A stretch of 57,990 bases of DNA from Knufia peltigerae (Eukaryota; Ascomycota; Eurotiomycetes; Chaetothyriales; Trichomeriaceae). How positions within the stretch are numbered: the stretch's first letter is position 1; each line of letters begins with the position of its first letter. Below, piece after piece: positions 33,596-42,798 of the stretch. The translations under genes and the position numbers were made by a program. The notes beneath the pieces are model-generated. The model was given only the letters and a program-made list of their open reading frames with translations, was not told the origin of the DNA and made no database searches. The stretch lies in contig JAPDRN010000182.1 in NCBI GenBank assembly GCA_030247855.1, positions 1 to 57,990 on the forward strand, read 5' to 3'.

Positions 33596-34291
33596 TTATT
33601 GTTTGAGGGGAATCACGCGGATCTCGACGCGGCGGTTCTTGGCACGGCCGGCATCTGTGCTGTTGTCGGCAATCGGATAGGATTTGCCAGCGCCCAGGGT
33701 CTCGATGCGCACGCTCTGCACGCCTTGGCCGATCAGGTACTGCGCCACCGAATCGGCGCGTTCCTTGGACAGGCGGTTGTTGACCGCGTCGCTGCCGATG
33801 CTGTCGGTGTGGCCGACCACTTCGATCATGGTCTGGTTGTAATCACGCAGGGTGCCGGCAACGCCATTGAGCGAGCCGTAGAACTGCGGCTTCAGTGCCG
33901 ACTTGCCGAAGTCGAAGGTGATGCCGTCCGGCAGGTTCAGCATGATGTTGTCGCCCTGGCGCTCGACGTCGATGCCGGTGTTGGCGGTGCGCTCGCGCAG
34001 CGCGCGCTCCTGGCGATCCTGGTACTGACCCACGGCGGCGCCACTGAGTGCACCGATACCCGCGCCGATCAGCGCATGCTGGCGACGCTCGGTCGCGCTG
34101 TCGCCGGTCAGCAGGCCCGCGGCCACGCCGATGGCGGTACCGATCAGGGCGTTGCGGCCGGTGCGGTTCTGCTGCTCGGTCGGGTTGCCGTATGGATCAC
34201 TCTGCACATAGGAGCCGCCGGTGGCGCAGGCCGACAGGACGGCCGCACTCATCAGGGCCAGTGCGACGTTGCGGGTGGTGTTGCGGATCAT
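33596..34291 (-). CDS. OmpA-family lipoprotein with glycine-zipper segment (YiaD-like)
   Basis: A 231-residue outer-membrane lipoprotein. Lipobox AAVLSACAT precedes two glycine-zipper stretches (ALIGTAIGVAAGLLTG and ALIGAGIGALSGAAVG, about residues 45-95). The C-terminal OmpA domain binds peptidoglycan (VVGHTDSIGSDAVNNRLSKE and GRAKNRRVEIRV). It anchors the outer membrane to the wall. I take the ATG at 34291, since the upstream frame lacks a signal sequence. Confidence 0.92.
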   Translation of the reverse strand: MIRNTTRNVALALMSAAVLSACATGGSYVQSDPYGNPTEQQNRTGRNALIGTAIGVAAGLLTGDSATERRQHALIGAGIGALSGAAVGQYQDRQERALRERTANTGIDVERQGDNIMLNLPDGITFDFGKSALKPQFYGSLNGVAGTLRDYNQTMIEVVGHTDSIGSDAVNNRLSKERADSVAQYLIGQGVQSVRIETLGAGKSYPIADNSTDAGRAKNRRVEIRVIPLKQ

Positions 34292-34432
34292 GGTGTTCTC
34301 CTTGGTTTCCGGTCGGGCCGGCGGCTTGCGGGCGGCAACGAGGATAAACAGCCGGACGCGATGTCGGCATGATGATCGCACTGGTCGACAGGGGCGTGTT
34401 CAGCTAGCTGTCTGGACCGCTCAGCCAGTGCT

Positions 34433-35848
34433 TTACCCCGCTGCCGACTGGCGGTAGGCAGCGAGTGCCGCGTCCCGACCTGCCGCCAGGTCCACCAGCG
34501 GCGTGCGCGGATACCCGGGCGCGCGTTCGGCCAACAGCTGCGGGTGCTGCCAGGGAGCGAACCGCGCCTTCACCGGCAGCGCCGCCAGCTCCGGTACCCA
34601 GCGACTGATGTAGCGCGCCTGTGGATCGAACTTCTCGGCCTGGGTGACTGGATTGAATACACGGAAATAGGGAGCCGCGTCGGCACCGGTACCGGCCACC
34701 CACTGCCACCCCATCGTGTTGTTGGCCAGGTCCGCATCCACCAGCGTGTCCCAGAACCAGTGCGCGCCGTGCAGCCAATGCGCGCGCAGGTGCTTGCACA
34801 AGTAGCTGGCGACGATCATCCGCACCCGGTTGTGCATGTAGCCGGTATGCCAGAGCTCGCGCAGGCCAGCATCGACAATGGGCACGCCGGTGTTGCCGCG
34901 CTGCCAGTCGTGCAGCTGGGCGGCACTGGGGTTGGCCCAGGGGAAACGGTCGAAACGCGGATTGAGATTGTCCGTGGGCGTCTTCGGGAAGTGGTGCAGC
35001 AGGTGGTAGGCGAAATCACGCCAGCCGAGCTGGCGCAGGTAGCCGTCGATGTCGGCATCGCTGCCAGCACTGCGCAGGCGTTCCAGCGCGTGGGCGATGC
35101 GCCACGGGGCGATTTCGCCGAAATGCAGGTGCGGCGACAGCCGCGAGGTACCGACCCGGTCCGGCAGGTCGCGCTGCTCGCGATAGCCGCGCAGCGCACC
35201 CTCCTCGAACACGGACAGCGCCTCGAGCGCGCCGGCCTCGCCCGGCTGCCAGTGCTCCCAGAAGCCGGAGTCCCACTGCAATGGCGGCGCCAGCTGCAAC
35301 GCGTCCAGCGCCAGGCCTTCAACCGTGTGGGCGGCCAACGTGCGCGGCGCCTCCTGCAGGGCCGGCAATCGCCAATGATTGAGTACGTTGCGCCAGTACG
35401 GAGTGAATACCTTGTAGGGCTGCCCTTGCTGGGTAGCGATGTCCAAGGGCTCGAACAGCAGGCTGCCGTTGCAGCTCTGCGCATCGATACCCTGCGCGCG
35501 CAGCATGCGCTTGATGGCGGCATCACGCGGTTGTGTCGCCGGTTCGTACTTGCGGTTCCAGTACACCGCCTCGGCGCCGGCCTGCTGCACCAGCTCCAGC
35601 AGGGTCGGCAGGCTGTCACCGGCGCGCAGGACCAGCGATGAACCCCGTGCACGCAGGTCGGCATCCAGTGCTGCCAGCGAACGATGGCGCCACGCATTGG
35701 AGGCCGCGCCCGGCGCCCACTCGCCCTCTTCGTGCGGCGCGTGGATGTACACCGGCACCACATCGTGGCCCGCTTCCAGCGCTGCCTGCAGCGCCGGATT
35801 GTCCTGCAACCTCAGGTCCCGACGGAACCATACCAACGCTACCGACAC
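34433..35848 (-). CDS. phrB: Deoxyribodipyrimidine photolyase
   Basis: A 471-residue DNA-repair flavoprotein that uses blue light to split cyclobutane pyrimidine dimers. The N-terminal antenna domain starts VALVWFRRDLRLQDNPAL. The C-terminal FAD domain has GTSRLSPHLHFGEI, GWRDFAYHLLHHFP and the signature HTGYMHNRVRMIVASYL, then HWFWDTLVDADLANNTMGWQW. The best start is a GTG at 35848, 8 nt after GAGG. Upstream in-frame residues (to 35980) are arginine-rich and not homologous. Confidence 0.95.
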   Translation of the reverse strand: MSVALVWFRRDLRLQDNPALQAALEAGHDVVPVYIHAPHEEGEWAPGAASNAWRHRSLAALDADLRARGSSLVLRAGDSLPTLLELVQQAGAEAVYWNRKYEPATQPRDAAIKRMLRAQGIDAQSCNGSLLFEPLDIATQQGQPYKVFTPYWRNVLNHWRLPALQEAPRTLAAHTVEGLALDALQLAPPLQWDSGFWEHWQPGEAGALEALSVFEEGALRGYREQRDLPDRVGTSRLSPHLHFGEIAPWRIAHALERLRSAGSDADIDGYLRQLGWRDFAYHLLHHFPKTPTDNLNPRFDRFPWANPSAAQLHDWQRGNTGVPIVDAGLRELWHTGYMHNRVRMIVASYLCKHLRAHWLHGAHWFWDTLVDADLANNTMGWQWVAGTGADAAPYFRVFNPVTQAEKFDPQARYISRWVPELAALPVKARFAPWQHPQLLAERAPGYPRTPLVDLAAGRDAALAAYRQSAAG

Positions 35849-35960
35849 CTGCACCGCCTCTCTGTTGCTGGGCGGCCATGATAGCCAGTGGCGGTGAAGG
35901 CGATGCGTGCGACCGGCTCTGCTAGGCTGCGTGCTCTTCCGCCTCCGCCCTGCCCTCGTC

Positions 35961-36542
35961 ATGGATGATCTCCGCGCCACGTTTGCCCGCTTCGGCCCCC
36001 TGCAACCGCAATCCGCCGACGCGTGGCAAGGGCCGTTCCCGTTGCCGGACGTGCTAGCCGGATTCTATGCACACGTCGGCCCGTTCGGTGAGGTATTCAA
36101 CGCTGCAAAAGGCCCCAGCGGCATCACCATTCCGGGCGTAGAGGTGTGGCTGCCGCCGTTGCAGCGCCTGTGGGCCTGTCAGGCGGGCTACCGCTGGAAT
36201 GGCATTGATGGCGAACCGATCGGCGACTGGCCAGCGCACTGGCTGGTGATCGCCGACCGTGGCGCCGATCCTCTCATCCTCGACATCAACGATGGCCGCG
36301 TGTTGTTCGCCCGTCATGGCGCGGGGCATTGGGAGGGCAGTGACTTCGTTGCGGACCTTCCGACACTGATGGCCGCGCTGGCGGCCGCCGGCAGCGTTTA
36401 CCTGGAGGCCGATGAGGACCTGTACAGCGATGACGATGATGGCGGGATCCGTCCCGTCCATCGCGAAGCGGCGCTATGCGCTGTCGCCGCAGTGCTGGGC
36501 GGCACGGATGAAGCAGAACTGTTCCTGGACGCGATGCAGTAG
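35961..36542 (+). CDS. SUKH (SMI1/KNR4)-like protein
   Basis: A 193-residue cytoplasmic protein. PFPLPDVLAGFYAHVGPFG, the PPLQRLWACQAGY segment and WLVIADRGADPLILDINDG followed by VLFARHGAGHWEG match the SUKH superfamily pattern. SUKH proteins often serve as immunity proteins or adaptors; no partner toxin gene is visible nearby. The TAG stop is the GTAG of a SMAG repeat. The final 17 codons are part of a 168-bp tandem duplication. Confidence 0.7.
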   Translation: MDDLRATFARFGPLQPQSADAWQGPFPLPDVLAGFYAHVGPFGEVFNAAKGPSGITIPGVEVWLPPLQRLWACQAGYRWNGIDGEPIGDWPAHWLVIADRGADPLILDINDGRVLFARHGAGHWEGSDFVADLPTLMAALAAAGSVYLEADEDLYSDDDDGGIRPVHREAALCAVAAVLGGTDEAELFLDAMQ

Positions 36543-36828
36543 AGCCACGCCGAGCGTGGATGGTGTACGGGAAGATTCAATCCACGCATGGCGTGGATCT
36601 ACTTCATGCCTTCCCTGATCACCCGCCCGTCTTTCTTTCCAGCGGCGCCTGCTTCAGCGCTGCTGAGCGGCACGGATGAAGCAGAACCGTTCCTGGACGC
36701 GATGCAGTAGATCCACGCCATGCGCGGATGGTCTACGGCAAGATTCAATCCACGCATGGCGTGGATCTACTTCATGCCTTCCCTGATTACTCACCCGTCT
36801 TTCTTTCCAGCGGCGCCTGCTTCAGCGG
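36493..36828. repeat. 168-bp tandem duplication spanning two gene ends
   Basis: Copies at 36493-36660 and 36661-36828 are nearly identical. Each unit holds the last 16 codons of the SUKH-like gene with TAG, SMAG palindromes (GTAG..CCACGCC and ATCCACGC..GATCTAC), and the last codons of the convergent 50-residue peptide gene. So both convergent genes keep one intact end, and the middle is a pair of orphan tails. The few mismatches show some age. Confidence 0.9.
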
Positions 36829-36939
36829 TGCGGCCAGGAACGGGTGCAAAACCGAATCCGCGGCAGCCACCACGCTGCCCATCAGCAGCAGGGCAACGGC
36901 GATAGCGACCATCGGAACGATGCGCGGGCGCATGCTCAT
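36787..36939 (-). CDS. 50-residue membrane/exported peptide at the end of the phytate operon
   Basis: A 50-residue product: a short basic start (MSMRPRI), a hydrophobic stretch (VPMVAIAVALLLMGSVVAAA) that is a signal peptide or single helix, and a 25-residue tail. GAGGA lies 7 nt before the ATG. It begins 10 bp after the stop of the phosphatase gene, so it is likely the fourth operon gene. Its last codons lie in the 168-bp duplication. Function unknown. Confidence 0.55.
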   Translation of the reverse strand: MSMRPRIVPMVAIAVALLLMGSVVAAADSVLHPFLAAPLKQAPLERKTGE

Positions 36940-36949
36940 CGGTCTGTCC

Positions 36950-38314
36950 TCACTCCCAGCAGCGGTCGGTACGGCCCTTGGCGGTCTGGGCGCGCGCGCA
37001 GTCACGCGGGGCAATTCGTCCTTCCTGCTGCTCCACCCGCTGCTTGCCGCCATTGTCATCGCGCTTCAGCTCGAAGGCGTCGTACAGGCGTCCGGTGACC
37101 GTGCGCGCTTCATAACGCAGGTGCTGCGGATCGATACGCAACACCTGGAACAGTTGGGTGTCCTCGCCCACAGGTTCCATCGTCCTGCGTGCTTCGTCCG
37201 ACAGCCGGTACTGCTTCGGCCCTGCTACGGTCACCACGTACTGCGGCGTTGCCGCCTGCCCTTCACCGCGACGGCCGTAGGTGTGGTCATGCCCCTGCAG
37301 CACCAGATCCACCTTGTGGCGTCGCACCACCGGCAGCAGCACCTTGCGCAGGGCGGCGTTCTCGCGGCCCTCACGCGGTGAATAGAACGGCTGGTGCAGC
37401 AGCACGATCGTCCACGGCTGCCGGTTGCCGGCCAGCACCTTGTCCAGCCACTGCGCCTGCGCCTTGGCGGTGCCGAGATCCAGCGCCGAAGTGCCATCGA
37501 CCACGGCCACGCGCACACCCTGCGCATCGAACCAGTAGCTGGTACCCGCCGCCGCATTGGCACCGTTGCCTGGCAGGGCGAAGGTCATCGGCCAATGACG
37601 GCCCAGCACGCGACGTTCCTGCGGGGTGTCCTCGAATTCCTCGAAATACTCGTGGTTGCCGATCGCCGGCGCCACCAGTGTCTCCTGCGCCAGCCAGCTG
37701 GTGGCGGCGAACCATTCGCCCCATTCGCTGTCGTCCATGTTGTCACCACCACTGACCAGGTCACCGGCGAACAGGCTGATCCGCGCATCTGGTGCAGCCT
37801 TCTGCGCAGCCCGCACCACGCGGCTGACGTGACTGACATTCTTGTTCTGGGTATCACCGAAATACAGCAGGGTCAGTGGCTGGCCGGCAGCGGCCAGCGT
37901 GCGCAGCTGGTTCCACGCGCTCCAGCTGCCATTGCCCTGCACGCGATAGACATACAGGGTGTCCGGCTGCAGGCCATCGATGTCGGCGCGATGATGATGC
38001 GACAGACCATTCTCGGTCTGCAGCACCTGGGTCGTTGCGCGCACCTGGCGGATGCCTTCGATGGCCGGTGAATCGTCGGCCAGTGCGATCTCCAGCAACG
38101 GCGACTGCACGCTGCCATCGGTGCGCCAGGCCACCGCGAAACCGTGGCTGGGGTCGACCGACGGAGAAGCAACGATGCGGTCCGGCACCGGTGCCGCCGC
38201 GTAGTAACGGCTGCCCGACGGCACCTGGGTGTTGGGCTCGGCCGCCGCCATCGCCAGCGATGGCAATGCCAACAACAAGCCGATCGCGAGCACGCGCATC
38301 GAACGCGCGCTCAC
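36950..38314 (-). CDS. Secreted metallophosphoesterase, purple-acid-phosphatase-like
   Basis: A 454-residue exported phosphatase. The signal peptide (VLAIGLLLALPSLAMAAA) is followed by a fibronectin-like N-terminal domain (about 60-150) and the metallophosphoesterase core: YFGDTQN, FAGDLVSGGDN, IGNHEYFEEF, VLLHQPFYSP and LQGHDHTYGR, which supply the two-metal site. I start it at a GTG at 38314, 8 nt after GGAG, because it forms a GTGA overlap with the phytase stop. It could remove phosphates from phytase products. Confidence 0.88.
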   Translation of the reverse strand: MSARSMRVLAIGLLLALPSLAMAAAEPNTQVPSGSRYYAAAPVPDRIVASPSVDPSHGFAVAWRTDGSVQSPLLEIALADDSPAIEGIRQVRATTQVLQTENGLSHHHRADIDGLQPDTLYVYRVQGNGSWSAWNQLRTLAAAGQPLTLLYFGDTQNKNVSHVSRVVRAAQKAAPDARISLFAGDLVSGGDNMDDSEWGEWFAATSWLAQETLVAPAIGNHEYFEEFEDTPQERRVLGRHWPMTFALPGNGANAAAGTSYWFDAQGVRVAVVDGTSALDLGTAKAQAQWLDKVLAGNRQPWTIVLLHQPFYSPREGRENAALRKVLLPVVRRHKVDLVLQGHDHTYGRRGEGQAATPQYVVTVAGPKQYRLSDEARRTMEPVGEDTQLFQVLRIDPQHLRYEARTVTGRLYDAFELKRDDNGGKQRVEQQEGRIAPRDCARAQTAKGRTDRCWE

Positions 38315-39432
38315 GAACCGCACTCCAGCGGCAGGGCCAACTGCTTGGCAATGCTCTCCCAATCGAATGCCACCACGCCCTGGTCATCGTGCACCGCATA
38401 CAACGCACCGTGCGGGAATCGCGGTGTCGGCTGCTGCATCATCCAGATGCCATCGGTGTTGGCCACGGTATTGCCCTGGAACGCGCCCACCGGCTTCAGC
38501 GTGTGGCGGTCGAACAGATGGAACACGCTGCGCTGCTTGCCCTGCTCGGTGGTGATCCACCAGCCGTCCTTGCCGCAGGTGCGCAGCATCACGCCTTCGG
38601 CCTGCGCCTTGAACACGTCGCGACCGAAGGTGGTGCCAGTGAAGCGCCCGGCCAGGGTGTAGACCTTGAATTCGCTGGCGTAGCTTTCGTCCTCTTCGGC
38701 GATCAGCAGGCGATCATTGGCCGGATCACCCCAGATCGATTCGACCACGCGCAGCGCGCCGGCTTCGCTGGTATCACCGATGCTGGCCGACAGCGTTGCC
38801 TGGACCCTGGTACCGTCGCGGGTCACGTGGTACTGGCGCACGCGCTTGTCCAGCTCGGCCAGCGGCGGCAGGATGTCCTTGCCCTGTGCATCCTCGCCGT
38901 TGTCCCAGGAGTCGGTGACGTAGACGCTGTAGCCATCGGCTCGACGATCCACCCACAGGCCGTAGGGCTTGCGCAGGTCGTCGGCACCGAAGGTGGCCAG
39001 CGGAGTGAAGTCCGGCAGCGAAAGCACCTGCACGCGATGATTGTCGCGCTCGACGATCCACAGCAGGTCATCGATCATCGCGATGCCATTGGGACGATCG
39101 AACTGGCCCAGGCCGGTGCCGGTGCTGCCGACGTCACGCAGGTGCTGGCCATTGCTGCCGTCGTAGACCACCAGCTTGTCGGTGGCCTTGGCCGTGGCGA
39201 TCAGCCAGGTCTTGCCATCCGGTGCCTGCCAGGAGGCGGGCGAATCGATGTTGTCGGCCGGGGTCATCGGGGTCAGGAAGGCCTCGGCGATGGTCACCAC
39301 CTTGCGTTCGACGGGGGCCACAGCGCCCGTCGCCGCAGCCGCTGCAGGCGCCTTGTCCGCTGCCGGCGTGCAGCCGGCGGCAAGAACGGCTGCCAGCGAG
39401 GCGGCCACCAGGGTCATGCCGCGCGCCATCAC
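38311..39432 (-). CDS. Beta-propeller phytase (lipoprotein)
   Basis: A 373-residue enzyme that hydrolyses phytate (inositol hexakisphosphate). Lipobox AAVLAAGCTP indicates an envelope lipoprotein. Blade segments typical of the 3-phytase (BPP) family include DSPASWQAPDGKTWLIATAK, GQFDRPNGIAMIDDLLWIVE and GADDLRKPYGLWVDRRADG; the acidic loops are calcium and phosphate ligands. GTG and ATG starts (39432, 39429) are adjacent, and the gene overlaps the receptor stop by 4 nt, so translation is probably coupled. Confidence 0.93.
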   Translation of the reverse strand: MMARGMTLVAASLAAVLAAGCTPAADKAPAAAAATGAVAPVERKVVTIAEAFLTPMTPADNIDSPASWQAPDGKTWLIATAKATDKLVVYDGSNGQHLRDVGSTGTGLGQFDRPNGIAMIDDLLWIVERDNHRVQVLSLPDFTPLATFGADDLRKPYGLWVDRRADGYSVYVTDSWDNGEDAQGKDILPPLAELDKRVRQYHVTRDGTRVQATLSASIGDTSEAGALRVVESIWGDPANDRLLIAEEDESYASEFKVYTLAGRFTGTTFGRDVFKAQAEGVMLRTCGKDGWWITTEQGKQRSVFHLFDRHTLKPVGAFQGNTVANTDGIWMMQQPTPRFPHGALYAVHDDQGVVAFDWESIAKQLALPLECGS

Positions 39433-41987
39433 AGCGCCACCTTCAGGCCTACGGCGTAGGTGCGGCCATATTCCTCCATCTGCAGGGTGCGCGAGCGCGT
39501 GCCCTGGTACAGCTCCAACGGCTTGTCCAGCAGGTTCTGCGCTTCGAAATACACGCTCACGTTCGCGTTGAACTTGTAGTCCAGCGAGAAGTCGAGCTGG
39601 GTGTTGGGCGCCACGTAGATATCGAACGCACGGCCCTTGCCGATACTGTCCAGGTACTCGCTGCGGTAGACCGCCGCCAGACGCGTGCTGAGACCGTACT
39701 TTTCGTAGCCGATGTGGGCGCTGTACACGTGCTTGGAGGCACGCGGCAGGGTGAAGTCCTCACCGGCGCGATCCTCGATGCCCGCGTCGAATTCGGTATC
39801 CAGCCAGGTGCCGCTGGCGCCCACCAGCAGGCCGTCCAGGCCGGCGGGCAGGAAGGCCAGCTGCTGCTGCCAGTTCAGCTCCGCACCACGCACCGTGGCC
39901 TTGCGGCCATTGATCGGCTGGGTCACGTCGAAACCACCGTAGGCCGGATCATTGGTGCGCACCGTCTCGACGATATAGCCGTTGATGGACTTGTGGAACA
40001 GACCGAGCGAGACGATGCCGGTGCTGCCCAGGTACTTCTCCACCGACAGATCGATGTTCTTCGACTCGTACGGGTCCAGCTCCGGGTTGCCCAGGCGCAC
40101 TTCCTCGTCGCCACGGCTGTAGCCTACGCGCGGCGAGATATCACCGAAGGACGGGCGCGAAACCGTCTTGTTGGCCGAGGCACGCAGCACCCAGTCATCG
40201 GCCGCGTCGTAGCGCAGGTGCAGGCCCGGCAATACGTTGGTGTAGCTGCTGTTGGCCACGCGCGGGGTTACGGTGTAGCTGCGGCCGTTGGCAGCCACAT
40301 CGACCTGGTTGCCCTCGGCCCTGAAGCGGGTGTTCTCCACACGCACGCCGCCGATGATGCGCAGCGCACCGACATCCCAGGTCCCCATGGCGTAGCTGGC
40401 GAAGATGTCTTCACTGGCGATGTAGTCCTCTTCCAGCGAGGTCATCGCGTTGGCGCCGACATCCTGCGGACGGGCACTGAACTGGCCACGATTGGCCGCC
40501 CAGTACGCGCGCATCGCGTCCGAATCCATGCCGTCACCCAGGGTGCCGTGGCGGTGATCCGGGGAGCCGGTGGTCCAGCTGGACAGGGCAACCTTCGGGC
40601 CGACGCGCAGTTCGCTTTCGTCGACGTTGACCTCGCGGTCGCGCCAGCGCCCCAGCAGGCCGAACTTGATGCTGCTGCTGTCGCCATCGAAGCGCACGTT
40701 GACCTGTGCGCTGTGCTCCTTGTCGTTCACCTGCTTGGGCGAAATCACGAAGCGGTCGAACGCGTAGTTCGCGTTGTCCAGCCACTGCGGATTGTCGAAA
40801 CTGTAGCTGGGCAGGCGGCTGCTCTGGTCCAGCGTACCGTTGAAGGCCTTGCCGTTGAGCTTGAAGCGCGCCTCCATTTCATCGTTCACCCGCTCTTCGG
40901 TACGGGTGAAACCAACCTTGTAATCGACCACGGCGTTGGTCAGCTTGTTCTCGCCGCCCAGGCTGGCCGCAAAGGTGTTCTCTTCCTTGGTGCGGTAGCG
41001 CATGCGCTTGTCGATGGAATCCTTCGGCATGCCGTCCAACCGGTACTGGTCGGTACCGGTCTTCACCATCTTGGCGTCATCGAAGTTGAAGATCACCCGC
41101 TGGCGGGTTTCGGCATCATCGAACTGGCTGTACAGCGCACGCAGGTAGTACTTGCTGTCCTCGTTCGGACGCCAGTCCAGGTTGAGATTGGCGCCGATGC
41201 GCTTGCGCTCGATCTCATACTTGCGGTGCTGCAGGTTGATCGCGGTGACGTCGCCCGGTGCGGCATCATCTTCGCCGTCGTACTCCACTTCGGTGTTGTC
41301 CGATTCGAACTTGCGCTTCTGGTAGTTCACGCCCAGCGCCACGCCGAAGGTGTCGTTGAACACTTCGCTGTAGTTGAAAGCGGCCTTCGGGCTGGTTTCG
41401 CCGGACAGCTGCTGGTGGCTGGCTTCGATCTTGCCGCGCAGGCTGCGGCCGTCACGATCGAAGGCCGAGGCCGACTCGACCAGGATCGCGCCGCCGATGG
41501 CGTCGCCCGGCATGTCCGGGGTGGGCGACTTGACCACGCGCAGGCGCTCGGTCGAATCGGACGGAATCACATCCAGTGGCGCGGCACGACTGGAATCTTC
41601 CGGGGTGCCGATGGCGATGCCGTCGACGCTGACGCTGTTGAGGTTGGCATCCAGACCACGTACCACCACGAAACGGCCTTCGCCCTGGTCGCGGGTCACG
41701 CTGATGCCCGGCAGGCGCTGCAGCGACTCGGCCACGTTCTTGTCCGGGTACTGGCCCAGCGCGTCGGAGGACACGGCGTCTTCGATGGCATCGCTGCTGC
41801 GCTTGAGGTCAACCGCACGCACCTGCGATTCCAGCTGCGCGCGCACTTCGATGCGGTCCAGATCGGTCGCTGCGGCGCCCCCCCCTGCCACGGCAGCGGC
41901 AGCGTTTTCGGCCGCCAGCACGGACGGGCTGGCCGTCACCAGCAACGAGAGGCTGATTGCCAGGCCCAACGTGTTCTTCTTCTGCAC
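39429..41987 (-). CDS. TonB-dependent outer-membrane receptor of the phytate operon
   Basis: An 852-residue TonB-dependent transporter. A signal peptide (LGLAISLSLLVTASPSVLAA) is followed by a TonB box-like DRIEVRAQ, a plug domain (DALGQYPDKNVAESLQRLPG, then GEGRFVVVRGLDANLNSVSVDG) and a 22-strand barrel ending in an aromatic-poor AVGLKVAL. It is first of the operon with phytase and phosphatase, so it likely takes up an inositol-phosphate or a metal complex. The start is a GTG at 41987. A run of eight G (41885-41878) lies just after the signal peptide. Confidence 0.93.
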   Translation of the reverse strand: MQKKNTLGLAISLSLLVTASPSVLAAENAAAAVAGGGAAATDLDRIEVRAQLESQVRAVDLKRSSDAIEDAVSSDALGQYPDKNVAESLQRLPGISVTRDQGEGRFVVVRGLDANLNSVSVDGIAIGTPEDSSRAAPLDVIPSDSTERLRVVKSPTPDMPGDAIGGAILVESASAFDRDGRSLRGKIEASHQQLSGETSPKAAFNYSEVFNDTFGVALGVNYQKRKFESDNTEVEYDGEDDAAPGDVTAINLQHRKYEIERKRIGANLNLDWRPNEDSKYYLRALYSQFDDAETRQRVIFNFDDAKMVKTGTDQYRLDGMPKDSIDKRMRYRTKEENTFAASLGGENKLTNAVVDYKVGFTRTEERVNDEMEARFKLNGKAFNGTLDQSSRLPSYSFDNPQWLDNANYAFDRFVISPKQVNDKEHSAQVNVRFDGDSSSIKFGLLGRWRDREVNVDESELRVGPKVALSSWTTGSPDHRHGTLGDGMDSDAMRAYWAANRGQFSARPQDVGANAMTSLEEDYIASEDIFASYAMGTWDVGALRIIGGVRVENTRFRAEGNQVDVAANGRSYTVTPRVANSSYTNVLPGLHLRYDAADDWVLRASANKTVSRPSFGDISPRVGYSRGDEEVRLGNPELDPYESKNIDLSVEKYLGSTGIVSLGLFHKSINGYIVETVRTNDPAYGGFDVTQPINGRKATVRGAELNWQQQLAFLPAGLDGLLVGASGTWLDTEFDAGIEDRAGEDFTLPRASKHVYSAHIGYEKYGLSTRLAAVYRSEYLDSIGKGRAFDIYVAPNTQLDFSLDYKFNANVSVYFEAQNLLDKPLELYQGTRSRTLQMEEYGRTYAVGLKVAL

Positions 41988-42151
41988 AGCTATCCCCAAC
42001 GGTGTAAAGATTGGGTCAGCACGGTATGTCCGGCAGGTTGCATGGACATGACACCGGTGGTGCGGGGGCCGGAACAACGTGCCTGCCACGCATTCGGCTT
42101 CGGCATTGGGTTCAGGCAAAATGGGGGCCTCCCCTCTTCCCAGACCCTCCC

Positions 42152-42784
42152 ATGAAGATCGTCGAAGTGCGCCACCCGCTGGTGCAGCACAAGATCGGCC
42201 TGATGCGCAACGCCGCGCTCAGCACCAAGGATTTCCGCGAACTGGCCAACGAACTGGGCACGCTGCTGGCTTACGAGGCCACCGCCGACCTGGAAACCGA
42301 GCCACACACCCTGCCGGGCTGGTCCGGTCCGGTTACCGTGCAGCGCATCGCCGGCGCCAAGATCACCGTGGTGCCGATCCTGCGCGCTGGCCTGGGCATG
42401 CTCAGCGGTGTGCTGTCGCTGATCCCGGCCGCCCGTGTCAGCGTGGTCGGCCTGCAGCGCGATGAAGAAACCCTGCAGCCGGTGCCCTACTTCGAGCGCC
42501 TGACCGGCCGACTGGAAGAGCGCGATGCGCTGATCCTCGACCCGATGCTGGCCACCGGCGGCACCCTGATCGCCACCATCGACATGCTCAAGCGCGCCGG
42601 TGCACGCCGTATCAAGGGCATCTTCCTGGTTGCCGCGCCGGAGGGCATCGAAGCGGTCAAGGCCGTGCACCCGGACGTGGAGATCTACACCGCCGCGATC
42701 GATGCGCAGCTCAACGACAAGGGCTATATCCTGCCGGGCCTGGGTGATGCCGGTGACCGCATCTTCGGCACCCGCGTGGGCTGA
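42152..42784 (+). CDS. upp: Uracil phosphoribosyltransferase
   Basis: A 210-residue cytoplasmic enzyme that makes UMP from uracil and PRPP (pyrimidine salvage). The features VPILRAGLGML, the PRPP-binding LILDPMLATGGTL and the C-terminal GYILPGLGDAGDRIFGT uracil-binding segment are all intact. It is divergent from the TonB receptor gene (164-bp gap). A strong hairpin follows its stop. Confidence 0.98.
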   Translation: MKIVEVRHPLVQHKIGLMRNAALSTKDFRELANELGTLLAYEATADLETEPHTLPGWSGPVTVQRIAGAKITVVPILRAGLGMLSGVLSLIPAARVSVVGLQRDEETLQPVPYFERLTGRLEERDALILDPMLATGGTLIATIDMLKRAGARRIKGIFLVAAPEGIEAVKAVHPDVEIYTAAIDAQLNDKGYILPGLGDAGDRIFGTRVG

Positions 42785-42798
42785 GATCAGCCAGGGTC

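Noticed and set aside
35961..36542. SUKH-like gene as the immunity half of a toxin system
   Set aside because: No polymorphic-toxin gene, secretion marker or array of further immunity genes is adjacent, so the role is left open.
41988..42151. Pho box upstream of the phytate operon
   Set aside because: One GTGTCAT half-site is present, but the second repeat matches poorly. It is not strong enough to report, although phosphate control would make biological sense.
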